Assembly (NCBI RefSeq): GCF_040760075.1 | Contig: NZ_CP142884.1 | Coordinates: 1,116,001 to 1,180,000, forward strand | From: Sphingobacterium sp. R2 | GTDB taxonomy: Bacteria; Bacteroidota; Bacteroidia; Sphingobacteriales; Sphingobacteriaceae | DNA: 64,000 bases | Reading direction: 5' to 3' | Shown here: positions 1 through 8,169 of the stretch, piece by piece | Layout of the letters: each line of letters opens with the position of its first letter | How positions within the stretch are numbered: the first letter of the stretch is position 1 | The notes under the pieces: generated by a model | The model's input: only the letters and a program-made list of their open reading frames with translations | Databases searched by the model: none | Told to the model about the DNA's origin: nothing | Position numbers and translations under genes: made by a program

Positions 1-1048
1 GGGAATCTAAGGTCTCAAAATTGGTGTAAAGAAAAACTAGTGAACGCTTGTTGATATGCGCATTGGCATAACTATACAGTTTTCCAAATTCCGATTCTTC
101 AAATTTAGTCGATACCTGGTAGAGTGACTCTGAAATTTTAAGCATCTGATTATTTCTTTTCTCAGCAGGTATAAATGCATTGATATCCTTTGAAAAGGTT
201 AATAAGCCAGCACGATCCTGCTTTAATATCGTTGCATTTGAAAGAACCAACGAAGCATTGATAGCGTAATCTAATAAGCTCAGGCCGTTGAAAGGCATAC
301 GCATCGCCCTCCCTAAATCGATAAAGGAATAGATTGGCTGCGACCTCTCTTCCTCATATTGGTTGACCATCAACTTTTTTACTTTCGCAGATGCTTTCCA
401 ATTCATGTGACGGTAGTCATCGCCCTGAACATAATCGCGAACATGATCAAATTCCATGGCCGAACCAATCCGTCGAATACGTTTTATCCCGAGTTCATTC
501 AGTCTATTACTTGTTGCCAAAAGCTGATATTTCCTTAATTGTATATAAGATGGGTAACAAGGTATTTCCTGTTCTTGATTAGTAACAAACCTTCTTTTGA
601 AAAATCCAAGACGCATCACGAGTGCCATACAACGTCCAAAGGTATAGATCCCCCGCTGGGTCGGCCGTAGCGAAAATGATATCTCCGATTGCTGAAAGCG
701 CGGTAGATGGTTCATAAAGTCCTTATCGCGAATTTGAAGCTGAACAGGAAACTCCTCCAAAATCTCCACTTTCGTACTAAATGGATAAAAAGAACGCACA
801 ATCAGTCTCATTGGGTTCTCATCTCCGTTGGAGAGCTTTTCAGGATATACCCTAGTGATTTCTATTTTCCCCTTTCCAGAAAATAAGACTATAAAATCAA
901 AGACCAAAATCGCCAGCCATATCCAAAAAACAATCCATGCTACAACCAACAACCCCTTAACAAAAAAAGACCATGTAAAGAGGGTTGCTATACTTAATAG
1001 CGAGTAGAAAAATTGATTTGTTAGAAAGAGCTGACTTAATTTCTTCAT
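1..1048 (-). CDS. DUF58 domain protein (C-terminus beyond window)
   Basis: The reading frame starts with ATG at 1048 and stays open to the window edge, so the C-terminus is missing. The N-terminus has two close membrane segments (about residues 8-55), then a soluble part with the DUF58 signature: a VRDYVQGDDYRHMNWKASAK-type stretch followed by a von Willebrand A-like beginning (PIYSFIDLGRAMRMPF). DUF58 proteins are regularly encoded next to MoxR ATPases and are thought to be clients of the ATPase; the biochemical role is unknown. The start overlaps the stop of the upstream MoxR gene by one base (TAATG), so the two are translationally coupled. Family assignment is firm; function is not. Confidence 0.9.
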   Translation of the reverse strand, partial: MKKLSQLFLTNQFFYSLLSIATLFTWSFFVKGLLVVAWIVFWIWLAILVFDFIVLFSGKGKIEITRVYPEKLSNGDENPMRLIVRSFYPFSTKVEILEEFPVQLQIRDKDFMNHLPRFQQSEISFSLRPTQRGIYTFGRCMALVMRLGFFKRRFVTNQEQEIPCYPSYIQLRKYQLLATSNRLNELGIKRIRRIGSAMEFDHVRDYVQGDDYRHMNWKASAKVKKLMVNQYEEERSQPIYSFIDLGRAMRMPFNGLSLLDYAINASLVLSNATILKQDRAGLLTFSKDINAFIPAEKRNNQMLKISESLYQVSTKFEESEFGKLYSYANAHINKRSLVFLYTNFETLDS

Positions 1049-2037
1049 TATCTTGGAATTTCAACAGAATTAATGATTTGGTCGATGACATAGGCGGTAG
1101 TAAACCCTTCCATTTCTCTTTCTGGCGTCAACATAACCCGATGTCCTAACACGGCCGATGCTACCCTCCTAATATCCTCAGGAGTAACAAAATCTCTACC
1201 GCTGACTGCTGCTGAAGCTTTGGCTGATTCCAGTAAAGCAATAGAAGCTCTAGGAGACGCTCCGAGGGTCAAACTTGGATTCGTTCTTGTCTTTATAATA
1301 ACTTGAGCAATGTAAGTTAACAACTCCTCATGAACAAAAATAGACTTGATCAATTTTTGGAACCCCAAAATTTCAGCTGCGGAAACTACTGCCTGAACCT
1401 GATTCTCTTTATTGAGTGCCTTTTGAGCATGATGCTCCTTTAATATTTCCAGTTCCTGTTCAAGTTCAGGATAATCCACATTGATCTTAAACAAGAAACG
1501 ATCGAGCTGAGCTTCTGGCAGGCGATAAGTTCCTTCGTGTTCGATCGGATTTTGCGTCGCAAAAACAACAAATGGAGCGGGTAATCGATAAGTAGTTCCA
1601 TCAACTGATGCCTGCTGCTCGGCCATGCTTTCAAAAAGCGCGGCCTGCGTTTTTGCCGGAGCCCGGTTAATTTCATCGATTAACACGATGTTTGCAAAAA
1701 TGGGGCCCTTGCGAAACACAAATTCATTGCTTTTCAGATCCAATATCGAGGATCCCGTTACATCCGAAGGCATTAGATCTGGTGTAAATTGAATACGTTT
1801 GAATTCGCTATTGATGGTTTTGGCGACCAATTTTGCAGATAATGTTTTTGCAACCCCTGGCAATCCTTCAATCAGGGAATGTCCCGACGCTAAGATGGAA
1901 ATCAAGAGCATATCGATCAATTGATCCTGCCCAACGATTACTTTTTTAACTTCTGCCTTTACCTGAGCCATTTTATCAGACAAAACCGATACATCAATTC
2001 GGTTTTCAAAAGATATATATTTATCGAAATCACTCAT
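1048..2037 (-). CDS. MoxR-family AAA+ ATPase
   Basis: This 329-residue protein is a full-length MoxR-type AAA+ ATPase. The Walker A motif GLPGVAKT lies at residues 58-65, Walker B VLIDE at 118-122 followed by INRAPAKTQAALFE, and an ATQNPIEHEGTYRLPEAQLDRF sensor/arginine-finger block is present, with a C-terminal lid domain. MoxR ATPases act as chaperones that remodel or activate partner proteins, often ones with von Willebrand A domains. Here it sits between the DUF4350 gene (4-bp overlap upstream) and the DUF58 gene (1-bp overlap downstream), so all are probably one transcript. The substrate is likely the DUF58 protein or the membrane partners of this operon, which is inference. Confidence 0.95.
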   Translation of the reverse strand: MSDFDKYISFENRIDVSVLSDKMAQVKAEVKKVIVGQDQLIDMLLISILASGHSLIEGLPGVAKTLSAKLVAKTINSEFKRIQFTPDLMPSDVTGSSILDLKSNEFVFRKGPIFANIVLIDEINRAPAKTQAALFESMAEQQASVDGTTYRLPAPFVVFATQNPIEHEGTYRLPEAQLDRFLFKINVDYPELEQELEILKEHHAQKALNKENQVQAVVSAAEILGFQKLIKSIFVHEELLTYIAQVIIKTRTNPSLTLGASPRASIALLESAKASAAVSGRDFVTPEDIRRVASAVLGHRVMLTPEREMEGFTTAYVIDQIINSVEIPR

Positions 2038-3227
2038 ATCATTTTTGCTTTATGTTTAAACTCTTCTATAGTATCATTAACCAATTTAAGATCAGCCAGG
2101 TCATGCTCTTTCGCATCCTGCATACGAACAATCAACCTGACCAAAACCTGTGTCTCCGCAAGAAAAACGCCAGACCGTTCAGCCAATTCTTCACTGAACT
2201 CATTTTCCCGCAAGGTTAGTGTGTCCACATGAAAACGACTCCGAAGGTCGTGAAGAAAGTAATCTATTTTTTTGGCTACCATGTTTCCTGGCGCACCATT
2301 TTCATAATATAAGGTAGCTATCGTCTCACAGAATTCTTTCGAGAGATTCGGCTCTGGCGCCACGACCGCCACCGCACGCTGTTCGCGTCTACTTCTAAAA
2401 ACGAGTAAAAGCACCAGTCCCGCTAACAAAACGTACCAAGCTTGCCGAAGACCATCATTCATCAGCAATACACGCAAAGGCGTACGATACTGATCCATAT
2501 TTGCTTTAAAATCATACCACGCGAGCGGTTTATCATTTAAATAAGATAAAGATTTCGCAACATAAGCATACTGCGAAGCAGAATTCAGCAAATAATAGTT
2601 CCCAAATAAATCGGGGGTCAGGTGCAGATAAATGGTTCCTTTGCCAAATTGAATCGCCACGAAGTTAGGTAGTGCAAATTCTTTATAGGTGATCGCACCT
2701 AAAATAGTTGCATTTTTTGGAAGTTTTTTAAATACTTCACCAAGCTCCGATTTGCCGTAATGAATTTTATTGTTATCATTCATCAGCCGAACGCGCAACT
2801 GACTTTTTATATTTACACCTTTTTTAAAACCATAGAAATTATCTGCTTCCAAACCCAGGGAATCCAATAGGTAATTATCAATATCCTCGGCTACAATCAT
2901 TGCTTTCCCACCCCGGTTTACATAATCCAGTAATTTATCTTCCGCGGCTTCACCCATTGAAAAATAGGAGGTGTAAAAAAACAGGTTAACGTCTGTTTTC
3001 TTTGTGCTATCCAGATACTCATACAATGGTCGCTCAATCGTTGTATTCTTTTGATCAATGATATGCTTCAGTTCTTGACGCAATACATACGCTCCAAAGG
3101 GATTTTTATCTTTTGCATCAAAGGTCCGATCCCAGATAATTGGCTTCTTACTTGTGGCATCGATAAGCGCAATGAGCACTAAAACAACAGCCAATAATAT
3201 CAGTCCAAATTTTACCGATCCCTTCAT
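2034..3227 (-). CDS. DUF4350 domain membrane protein
   Basis: This 397-residue protein has an N-terminal membrane segment (about residues 6-24), an extracytoplasmic region resembling the DUF4350/GATase-like fold (NPFGAYVLRQEL near residue 45 and a GGKAMIVAEDIDNYLL strand), a second membrane segment (about 263-280) and a cytoplasmic tail of about 115 residues. DUF4350 proteins are found almost only in MoxR/DUF58 clusters. The start overlaps the DUF4129 stop by 4 bp and the end overlaps the MoxR start. The role is unknown; topology suggests a periplasmic sensing or scaffold domain tied to a cytoplasmic tail near the ATPase. Confidence 0.82.
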   Translation of the reverse strand: MKGSVKFGLILLAVVLVLIALIDATSKKPIIWDRTFDAKDKNPFGAYVLRQELKHIIDQKNTTIERPLYEYLDSTKKTDVNLFFYTSYFSMGEAAEDKLLDYVNRGGKAMIVAEDIDNYLLDSLGLEADNFYGFKKGVNIKSQLRVRLMNDNNKIHYGKSELGEVFKKLPKNATILGAITYKEFALPNFVAIQFGKGTIYLHLTPDLFGNYYLLNSASQYAYVAKSLSYLNDKPLAWYDFKANMDQYRTPLRVLLMNDGLRQAWYVLLAGLVLLLVFRSRREQRAVAVVAPEPNLSKEFCETIATLYYENGAPGNMVAKKIDYFLHDLRSRFHVDTLTLRENEFSEELAERSGVFLAETQVLVRLIVRMQDAKEHDLADLKLVNDTIEEFKHKAKMI

Positions 3228-4102
3228 TTAATTTGATTTTGATATTGGGTAAACAATTGCTGGTATTGGGCAAAATTGTCCTCTGTTAATTCAAATTGAC
3301 CAAACCAGACATAATCAAATATTCTTGTACATTCAGCAAATCCACGACGGAGCTCCTCGTTTTGAATCTCTTCTGCAAATTCAGCATTTGTTTTGCTCAG
3401 CTTCCATTTTATATGATCTGATTGCGCTAGTTTCTGGATATTCAATAGCTGTAAGTATCGGATCCCCAACGCATAATTCCTTTGGGCAATAGCCTCCTGA
3501 ATATAAGGTTCTAGGTTGCTATTCATCAGATTTCGCTCTACATACGCTAAAACGTCAAGTTCACTCTCCTCTTCACTATGTTTAATAAAATATTGTTTTC
3601 TGTTGTAGAGCACTTTATAAAGGATAAACGCCAATGCAATAACAGCTAAAAAAGCAAATACATAACCGAACTCTTCCCGAAATTTATAGGGATTATCTGG
3701 CATGATACTTCCAATCCAATCCGCGAGCCGCGCAAGGATGCGCTGTAATACGCCTACGCGATCTTTAATATTTTCTGAATAAACAAAATCATCCGTCTCG
3801 TATCTTTTGATGATATCCTGATAAGGATCCATTTTAAATGAACGTTCTTTGGTATATTTTGGGATTGAATCAAATAATGTGGGATCCCACAGGTCAATTT
3901 TATCTTTTTCCTGCTGGCCATTTGGTGCTTTTAAAATTATCGAGTCAATAGCGACAGAATCGTCTGTCACTAAGGTAGAATCTCTTTGTACATAGAGCGA
4001 ATCCGCACTTTTGCTGTCGGAATCTACGGTCTCTGGTTTCGGATCACAAGCAAACGTCATTGACAAACCGGCAATGCACAAAAAAGACAAGAGTTTATTC
4101 AC
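3224..4102 (-). CDS. DUF4129 domain protein with lipoprotein-like N-terminus
   Basis: This 292-residue protein starts with a hydrophobic signal ending in a lipobox-like LSMTFAC (Cys19), followed by a Ser/Asp-rich linker, an extracytoplasmic stretch to about residue 140, one membrane segment (about 148-165) and a C-terminal DUF4129 region (AIAQRNYALGIRYLQLLNIQ, then a YVWFGQFELTEDNF block). DUF4129 domains are normally C-terminal to a membrane segment and typical of MoxR/DUF58/transglutaminase clusters. The combination of a lipobox with a later membrane span is unusual; the Cys may instead belong to an uncleaved signal anchor. The start overlaps the upstream membrane-protein gene by 8 bp. Confidence 0.82.
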   Translation of the reverse strand: MNKLLSFLCIAGLSMTFACDPKPETVDSDSKSADSLYVQRDSTLVTDDSVAIDSIILKAPNGQQEKDKIDLWDPTLFDSIPKYTKERSFKMDPYQDIIKRYETDDFVYSENIKDRVGVLQRILARLADWIGSIMPDNPYKFREEFGYVFAFLAVIALAFILYKVLYNRKQYFIKHSEEESELDVLAYVERNLMNSNLEPYIQEAIAQRNYALGIRYLQLLNIQKLAQSDHIKWKLSKTNAEFAEEIQNEELRRGFAECTRIFDYVWFGQFELTEDNFAQYQQLFTQYQNQIK

Positions 4103-5006
4103 TTTTTCCTCCTATTTCTTCAATCATACCATAAATCCGTTCTCCAAATTTGAGATCCTTTGCTGTTTCATAAATAATACCGTTGGCCAAAACTCCTGAC
4201 ATATAAAGAAACAACGTAAATAATGTGATAAATAAACCGCCCAATGTCATCAGCAGTTTTCCCCAGGATGAGTCAAAAAAAGCAGCATCTATTCCGAGGA
4301 AGTTGAATGACAGTAACCCCATGATAACCAATGGTACAATAGAAATCATCATCACAGCCATTTGGAAAATAAAATTTACGATATAGGTAGCAATACCATA
4401 CTGAATCAATTTTTTGCTTAGCATTACATAGGCATCTGTAAAACAACTTCCGAGATCCGAATAGCCTTCGCGATAGAATAAAAATGAGCAAAACAACCAA
4501 ATACCAACCATGGACGCCAATATTCCGATAGCAAAACTTCCGACAAAAGGGATAAATGCACAAATCGCAGCTACGATGGCCAAGGGAATAAAGACGACAA
4601 TTAACGCCAAGACCATGGCAATCAAAAACATAAAGTATTTCCCAAGGTTTGATCTAAAATTCTTCAGTACGTCCACACCCGAAAATGCTATACTCTTGCG
4701 CTCCTTAAGCAGTACAAAATATTCGATAGAAATACCGTAAACGTACAGTCCCAAGGCGATCAGCGCCACAATAAGTAAACCGGCCCAAGTAAGAGCATCG
4801 ATGTCTTCAAAAGAATCACTATTAGCAGAGAACGTAATTTTTGTAGACAGAAAATAATAAACCAAGGCAATCCCGGCTAGCGGAACAGCAGATAAACCAA
4901 AAATAGTAGATACAAAATGCCTATAGATCAATTTAAAAAGATCTATAAAACTTTGCACAAAGTCCCCTACCTTCCGTTCTTTTTGAAATTCAAAGTCTAT
5001 TTCCAT
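4095..5006 (-). CDS. multispan membrane protein of the MoxR/DUF58 operon
   Basis: This 303-residue protein has an amphipathic N-terminus (KVGDFVQSFIDLFKLIYRHF) and about six hydrophobic segments (near residues 35-55, 73-93, 123-150, 155-180, 210-235 and 252-275). It has no motif I can assign. Equivalent hypothetical membrane proteins occupy this place between SpoIIM-like and DUF4129 genes in other Bacteroidota, which is from general knowledge of the cluster. The gene overlaps both neighbours (8 and 10 bp), so it belongs to the operon. Probably an inner-membrane component of a complex; the function is unknown. Confidence 0.8.
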   Translation of the reverse strand: MEIDFEFQKERKVGDFVQSFIDLFKLIYRHFVSTIFGLSAVPLAGIALVYYFLSTKITFSANSDSFEDIDALTWAGLLIVALIALGLYVYGISIEYFVLLKERKSIAFSGVDVLKNFRSNLGKYFMFLIAMVLALIVVFIPLAIVAAICAFIPFVGSFAIGILASMVGIWLFCSFLFYREGYSDLGSCFTDAYVMLSKKLIQYGIATYIVNFIFQMAVMMISIVPLVIMGLLSFNFLGIDAAFFDSSWGKLLMTLGGLFITLFTLFLYMSGVLANGIIYETAKDLKFGERIYGMIEEIGGKSE

Positions 5007-5959
5007 CGAAATCGTTTTGCTAGTCGATACGGATTAATAACATAAAAATAAAGAACGGCTATTGAGGATAAAATGATGATCAATAAACATAACCAAATTG
5101 ACACATTATAATATCTTGTTACAAAGCCTTCCAATGTACCGGCAATAATAAAAAAAGGAATCGTGCTGACCAACACTTTCATCGCAATCTTTGCCGTACG
5201 GACAAAAGATGTTAAACGCGTGAAAGATTTTGGAAATAAGATGCTATTACCGATTGCTAATCCGCAACCCCCGGCCACAATAATTACCGAGATCTCGATG
5301 GTACCATGAATCCAGATTGCGGACATAGCCTTCCCCATAACGTCATATTGAAAAAACATATGATGAAATGCACCTAGCATAATACCATTGCTAAACAAGA
5401 CATACCCGGTCCCAACAGTAAAAAATAGTCCGGCAGCAAAAGCCATAAAAGCAACCCGCACATTATTTATCGTAATCCAAATTGCAGATCCAAAGTTACT
5501 ACCCTTTCCATATACCGCAGCAGGATCTCCGGCTTTTATACTTTCTATCGTTGAATCGACATAATAGTCCCCTAAAATAAGCCGAATAAAATCGATATCA
5601 TACATAGCGGACAAAAAGCCGATAACGGAAGCCAAAACAAAAATTAAGAAGGAGTATAACAACGGTCTACGGATAGACCAAATTGCTTGCGGTATCTCGT
5701 CGGTGATAAAAGATTTAAATTTATTATTGGAAGCTTTTTGATCTTTATAAATCTTTTGATGGACAGTCACCGCCAATTCATTTAAGTAAGTTTTTACTTT
5801 ACTTTCAGGATAGAAAGTTTGCGCATAAGCCAGATCATTGGTCAGCTCAATATAATTTGAAGCCAGCTCATCAGGATCAACTGCTGTATTAATTGACAAA
5901 TTATTTTCAATTAACGTCCATTTTTCTTTATTTCGTTCTACAAATGATGCTTCTCTCAT
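4997..5959 (-). CDS. stage II sporulation protein M-like (SpoIIM/DUF95) membrane protein
   Basis: The protein has a soluble N-terminus of about 100 residues, then five or so membrane segments with the DUF95/SpoIIM hallmark region (IWITINNVRVAFMAFAAGLFF, then HGTIEISVIIVAGGCGLAIG). I chose the ATG at 5959 (MREASFVERNKEKW), the usual start of this family, rather than 6016, which would add 19 residues that are not conserved in type. SpoIIM acts in engulfment in Bacillus, but non-sporulating bacteria carry these homologues in MoxR/DUF58/RDD clusters with unknown function. It is the first gene of the minus-strand operon; an RDD gene is divergent 115 bp away. Confidence 0.85.
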   Translation of the reverse strand: MREASFVERNKEKWTLIENNLSINTAVDPDELASNYIELTNDLAYAQTFYPESKVKTYLNELAVTVHQKIYKDQKASNNKFKSFITDEIPQAIWSIRRPLLYSFLIFVLASVIGFLSAMYDIDFIRLILGDYYVDSTIESIKAGDPAAVYGKGSNFGSAIWITINNVRVAFMAFAAGLFFTVGTGYVLFSNGIMLGAFHHMFFQYDVMGKAMSAIWIHGTIEISVIIVAGGCGLAIGNSILFPKSFTRLTSFVRTAKIAMKVLVSTIPFFIIAGTLEGFVTRYYNVSIWLCLLIIILSSIAVLYFYVINPYRLAKRFRWK

Positions 5960-6074
5960 TAATTTTTTTAACTGGCTCAACCAAATATAGGAAATATCCG
6001 TCATTGAAAAGCACAAATAACTGCGAAATTGACTTATATATTCTATATTGCCACTAAATCCAAATCATTTACAG

Positions 6075-6806
6075 ATGAATAAGCTTGAGATAAATACAGC
6101 GCAAAATGTAAAAATCGAATATAATCTTGCCAGCCTTGGCTCAAGAATGATAGCCTTTGCAATAGATTATTTCATTATAGTCTGCTATTATTTCTTTTGC
6201 TTTTTCCTCTTGGACACTTTAAATATCACCAGTAATGACCCCTATCTGTTTTATGGGATCATGATGGCACTGACTCTACCGGCTTTTTTTTATACATTGA
6301 TTACCGAAACAGCTTTTGGCGGCCAAACGGTTGGAAAGAAAATAATGAAAATAAAAGTTGTCAAACTCGACGGCTCCCGGGCCAATTTTTATCAGTACTT
6401 GTCTAGATGGAGCTTGTCTATTATCGATATCTGGATGACGATGGGCGGGGTTGCAATTACCGCTATAGTTTTATCCAAAAACGGGCAACGCATTGGGGAT
6501 ATTGCCGGAGAAACGTCTGTTATTAGTCTAAAACCAGCCTTAAAATTGAGCGACACTATCTATGAGGAAACGTTCGATAATCACCCCATTCTATTTCCTC
6601 AAGTAATTAAATTGAGTGACAAAGATGCCAACTCGATTAAAGAGATTTATCAGACAGCTTTTGACAGAAGAGATGTGGGAATTTTAACGGCTTTAGTTCA
6701 ACGCCTGGAAAAAGTCATGGACGTTAAACACCCTGAAGTAATGACTCCCAATGATTTTGTCTTACAGGTGATGAAAGATCATTATACGATGTTTAAAGAT
6801 AAATAA
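6075..6806 (+). CDS. RDD family membrane protein
   Basis: The RDD domain is clear: SRMIAFAIDYFIIVCYYFFC near the N-terminus (Arg and Asp of the RDD name), a TETAFGGQTVGKKIMKIKVV loop and a GQRIGDIAGETSVI end, with three or four membrane segments and a soluble C-terminal tail of about 80 residues. I prefer the ATG at 6075 (MNKLEINTAQNVKIEY) over an upstream start at 6048, since family members begin close to this sequence. The function of RDD proteins is mostly unknown; some have been linked to ion transport. It is divergent from the SpoIIM-like gene and completes the MoxR/DUF58 neighbourhood. Confidence 0.85.
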   Translation: MNKLEINTAQNVKIEYNLASLGSRMIAFAIDYFIIVCYYFFCFFLLDTLNITSNDPYLFYGIMMALTLPAFFYTLITETAFGGQTVGKKIMKIKVVKLDGSRANFYQYLSRWSLSIIDIWMTMGGVAITAIVLSKNGQRIGDIAGETSVISLKPALKLSDTIYEETFDNHPILFPQVIKLSDKDANSIKEIYQTAFDRRDVGILTALVQRLEKVMDVKHPEVMTPNDFVLQVMKDHYTMFKDK

Positions 6807-6878
6807 CCCTAAAGACTTCCCGCTTACCAACTTCGCCCTTTCGCCCGGTTCTTTAACGTACATCATACGTATATACAA

Positions 6879-6912
6879 CGGAGATTGTTCGGTTGCGACC
6901 GAACAATCTCCG
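6879..6912. repeat. perfect 15-bp inverted repeat between RDD gene and fabD
   Basis: Arms 6879-6893 and 6898-6912 (CGGAGATTGTTCGGT and its complement) are perfectly paired around a 4-base TGCG loop. No T-run follows on either strand, so it is not a textbook intrinsic terminator, but it lies 73 bp after the RDD stop in the convergent gap with fabD and may end or protect that transcript. Confidence 0.6.
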
Positions 6913-6989
6913 AACAAAGGCCGAAAGAGGTATCAATTTGATACGTCACTATCAAAATAAAAACTCTTACTTTATCTTGTTACTGGCAC

Positions 6990-7018
6990 AAAAAAAGTCG
7001 GAAGATTTTTCTTCCGAC
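6990..7018 (-). terminator. intrinsic terminator downstream of fabD
   Basis: The arms GTCGGAAG (6997-7004) and CTTCCGAC (7011-7018) form a perfect 8-bp stem with a 6-base loop. On the minus strand the stem is followed by seven T residues (6996-6990). It lies about 40 bp after the fabD stop. Confidence 0.8.
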
Positions 7019-7058
7019 CGCGAATGGATCATACGACCTTTTTTATCGGATTTTATCC

Positions 7059-7949
7059 TTAGCCCGTTACTGAAGCCGCAGAAGTTTGTGCCTGACGATC
7101 GACTTTTTTGACCAATCCTTGTAATACATTACCCGGACCAACTTCAACAAATGCCGTCGCACCATCAGCCAGCATATTTTGTACCGTTTGTGTCCATCGA
7201 ACAGGTCCCGTTAGCTGTGCGATCAGATTTTGCTTGATAACAACTGGATCTGTCTGTGGTTTAGCATCAATATTTTGATAAATCGGGCAGCTAGGCGAAA
7301 GCACCTCTACCGCTTCAATAGCTGCTTGCAATTCGACTTTAGCTGATTCCATCAATGGTGAGTGGAATGCACCACCTACGTTTAGTTTTAATGCCCGTTT
7401 AGCACCAGCCTCGGTCAACAAAGCACAAGCCTTATCCACACCTTCGATAGATCCCGAAATAACCAGTTGTCCAGGGCAGTTATAATTTGCAGCCACAACA
7501 ACTTCATCAACCTGAGCACAGATATCTTCCACTATAGCATCTTCCAGTCCTAATATCGCAGCCATCGTTGATGGTTGAAGCTCACATGCTTTTTGCATCG
7601 CATTAGCACGTTGTGCAACCAATTTCAAGCCATCTTCAAAGCTCAATGCACCGGCCGCTACCAAAGCCGAAAACTCACCTAACGAGTGACCTGCAACCAT
7701 GTCCGGCTGAAAAGACTCTCCCAAGGCTTTCGCCAAAATAACCGAATGCAAGAAAATAGCAGGTTGGGTTACTTTCGTTTGTTTCAATTCCTCATCTGTA
7801 CCGGAAAACATGATATCCGTGATGCGGAATCCTAAAATATCGTTAGCCTGTTCGAACAAGGCTTTCGTTTCATCATTTAAATTATACAGGTCTTGCCCCA
7901 TTCCAACAAATTGGGCCCCTTGACCAGGAAATACATATGCTGTTTTCAT
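7059..7949 (-). CDS. fabD: malonyl-CoA:acyl-carrier-protein transacylase
   Basis: FabD moves the malonyl group from CoA to acyl carrier protein for type II fatty acid synthesis in the cytoplasm. The 296-residue protein has the oxyanion motif PGQGAQ (residues 9-14), the nucleophile motif GHSLGE with Ser89, the catalytic GAFHSPLM with His196, and a C-terminal VEVGPGNVLQGLVKK block. Length and motifs match the family. It stands alone here, not in a fab cluster. A promoter with TTG and TAAGTTTG boxes lies about 95 bp upstream and a strong terminator follows. The tail after residue 285 (QAQTSAASVTG) is variable sequence. Confidence 0.96.
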   Translation of the reverse strand: MKTAYVFPGQGAQFVGMGQDLYNLNDETKALFEQANDILGFRITDIMFSGTDEELKQTKVTQPAIFLHSVILAKALGESFQPDMVAGHSLGEFSALVAAGALSFEDGLKLVAQRANAMQKACELQPSTMAAILGLEDAIVEDICAQVDEVVVAANYNCPGQLVISGSIEGVDKACALLTEAGAKRALKLNVGGAFHSPLMESAKVELQAAIEAVEVLSPSCPIYQNIDAKPQTDPVVIKQNLIAQLTGPVRWTQTVQNMLADGATAFVEVGPGNVLQGLVKKVDRQAQTSAASVTG

Positions 7950-8044
7950 CCCTTATATTTTTTATTCATTTATTTGTCTGCTACCATAGGTATTGAATCT
8001 GCCTTCGGCAGTCAATGGTTGAGAAGAACGAATTCCCGTAAGCG

Positions 8045-8075
8045 CAAACTTAGATAAATTGCTTTTTATATGCAA
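8045..8075 (-). promoter_or_regulatory. promoter of fabD
   Basis: On the minus strand a -33 box TTG (8075-8073) is separated by 20 nt from a perfect -7 box TAAGTTTG (8052-8045). This fits the Bacteroidota sigma consensus TTG-N19/20-TAnnTTTG. The predicted leader to the fabD ATG is about 90 nt. The same extended sequence recurs in front of the YfhO gene. Confidence 0.6.
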
Positions 8076-8169
8076 TATAAATTCATGTCAGCCAGCTATT
8101 ATTCCTATTGTAGGACCATCGGTCTCATATTATTTATCTCCTCTGAAGGGTCTAAATCGGTCCTTAAAT

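Noticed and set aside
6893..7111. 72-codon plus-strand open frame between the RDD gene and fabD
   Set aside because: It runs through two hairpins and into antisense fabD; no family features.
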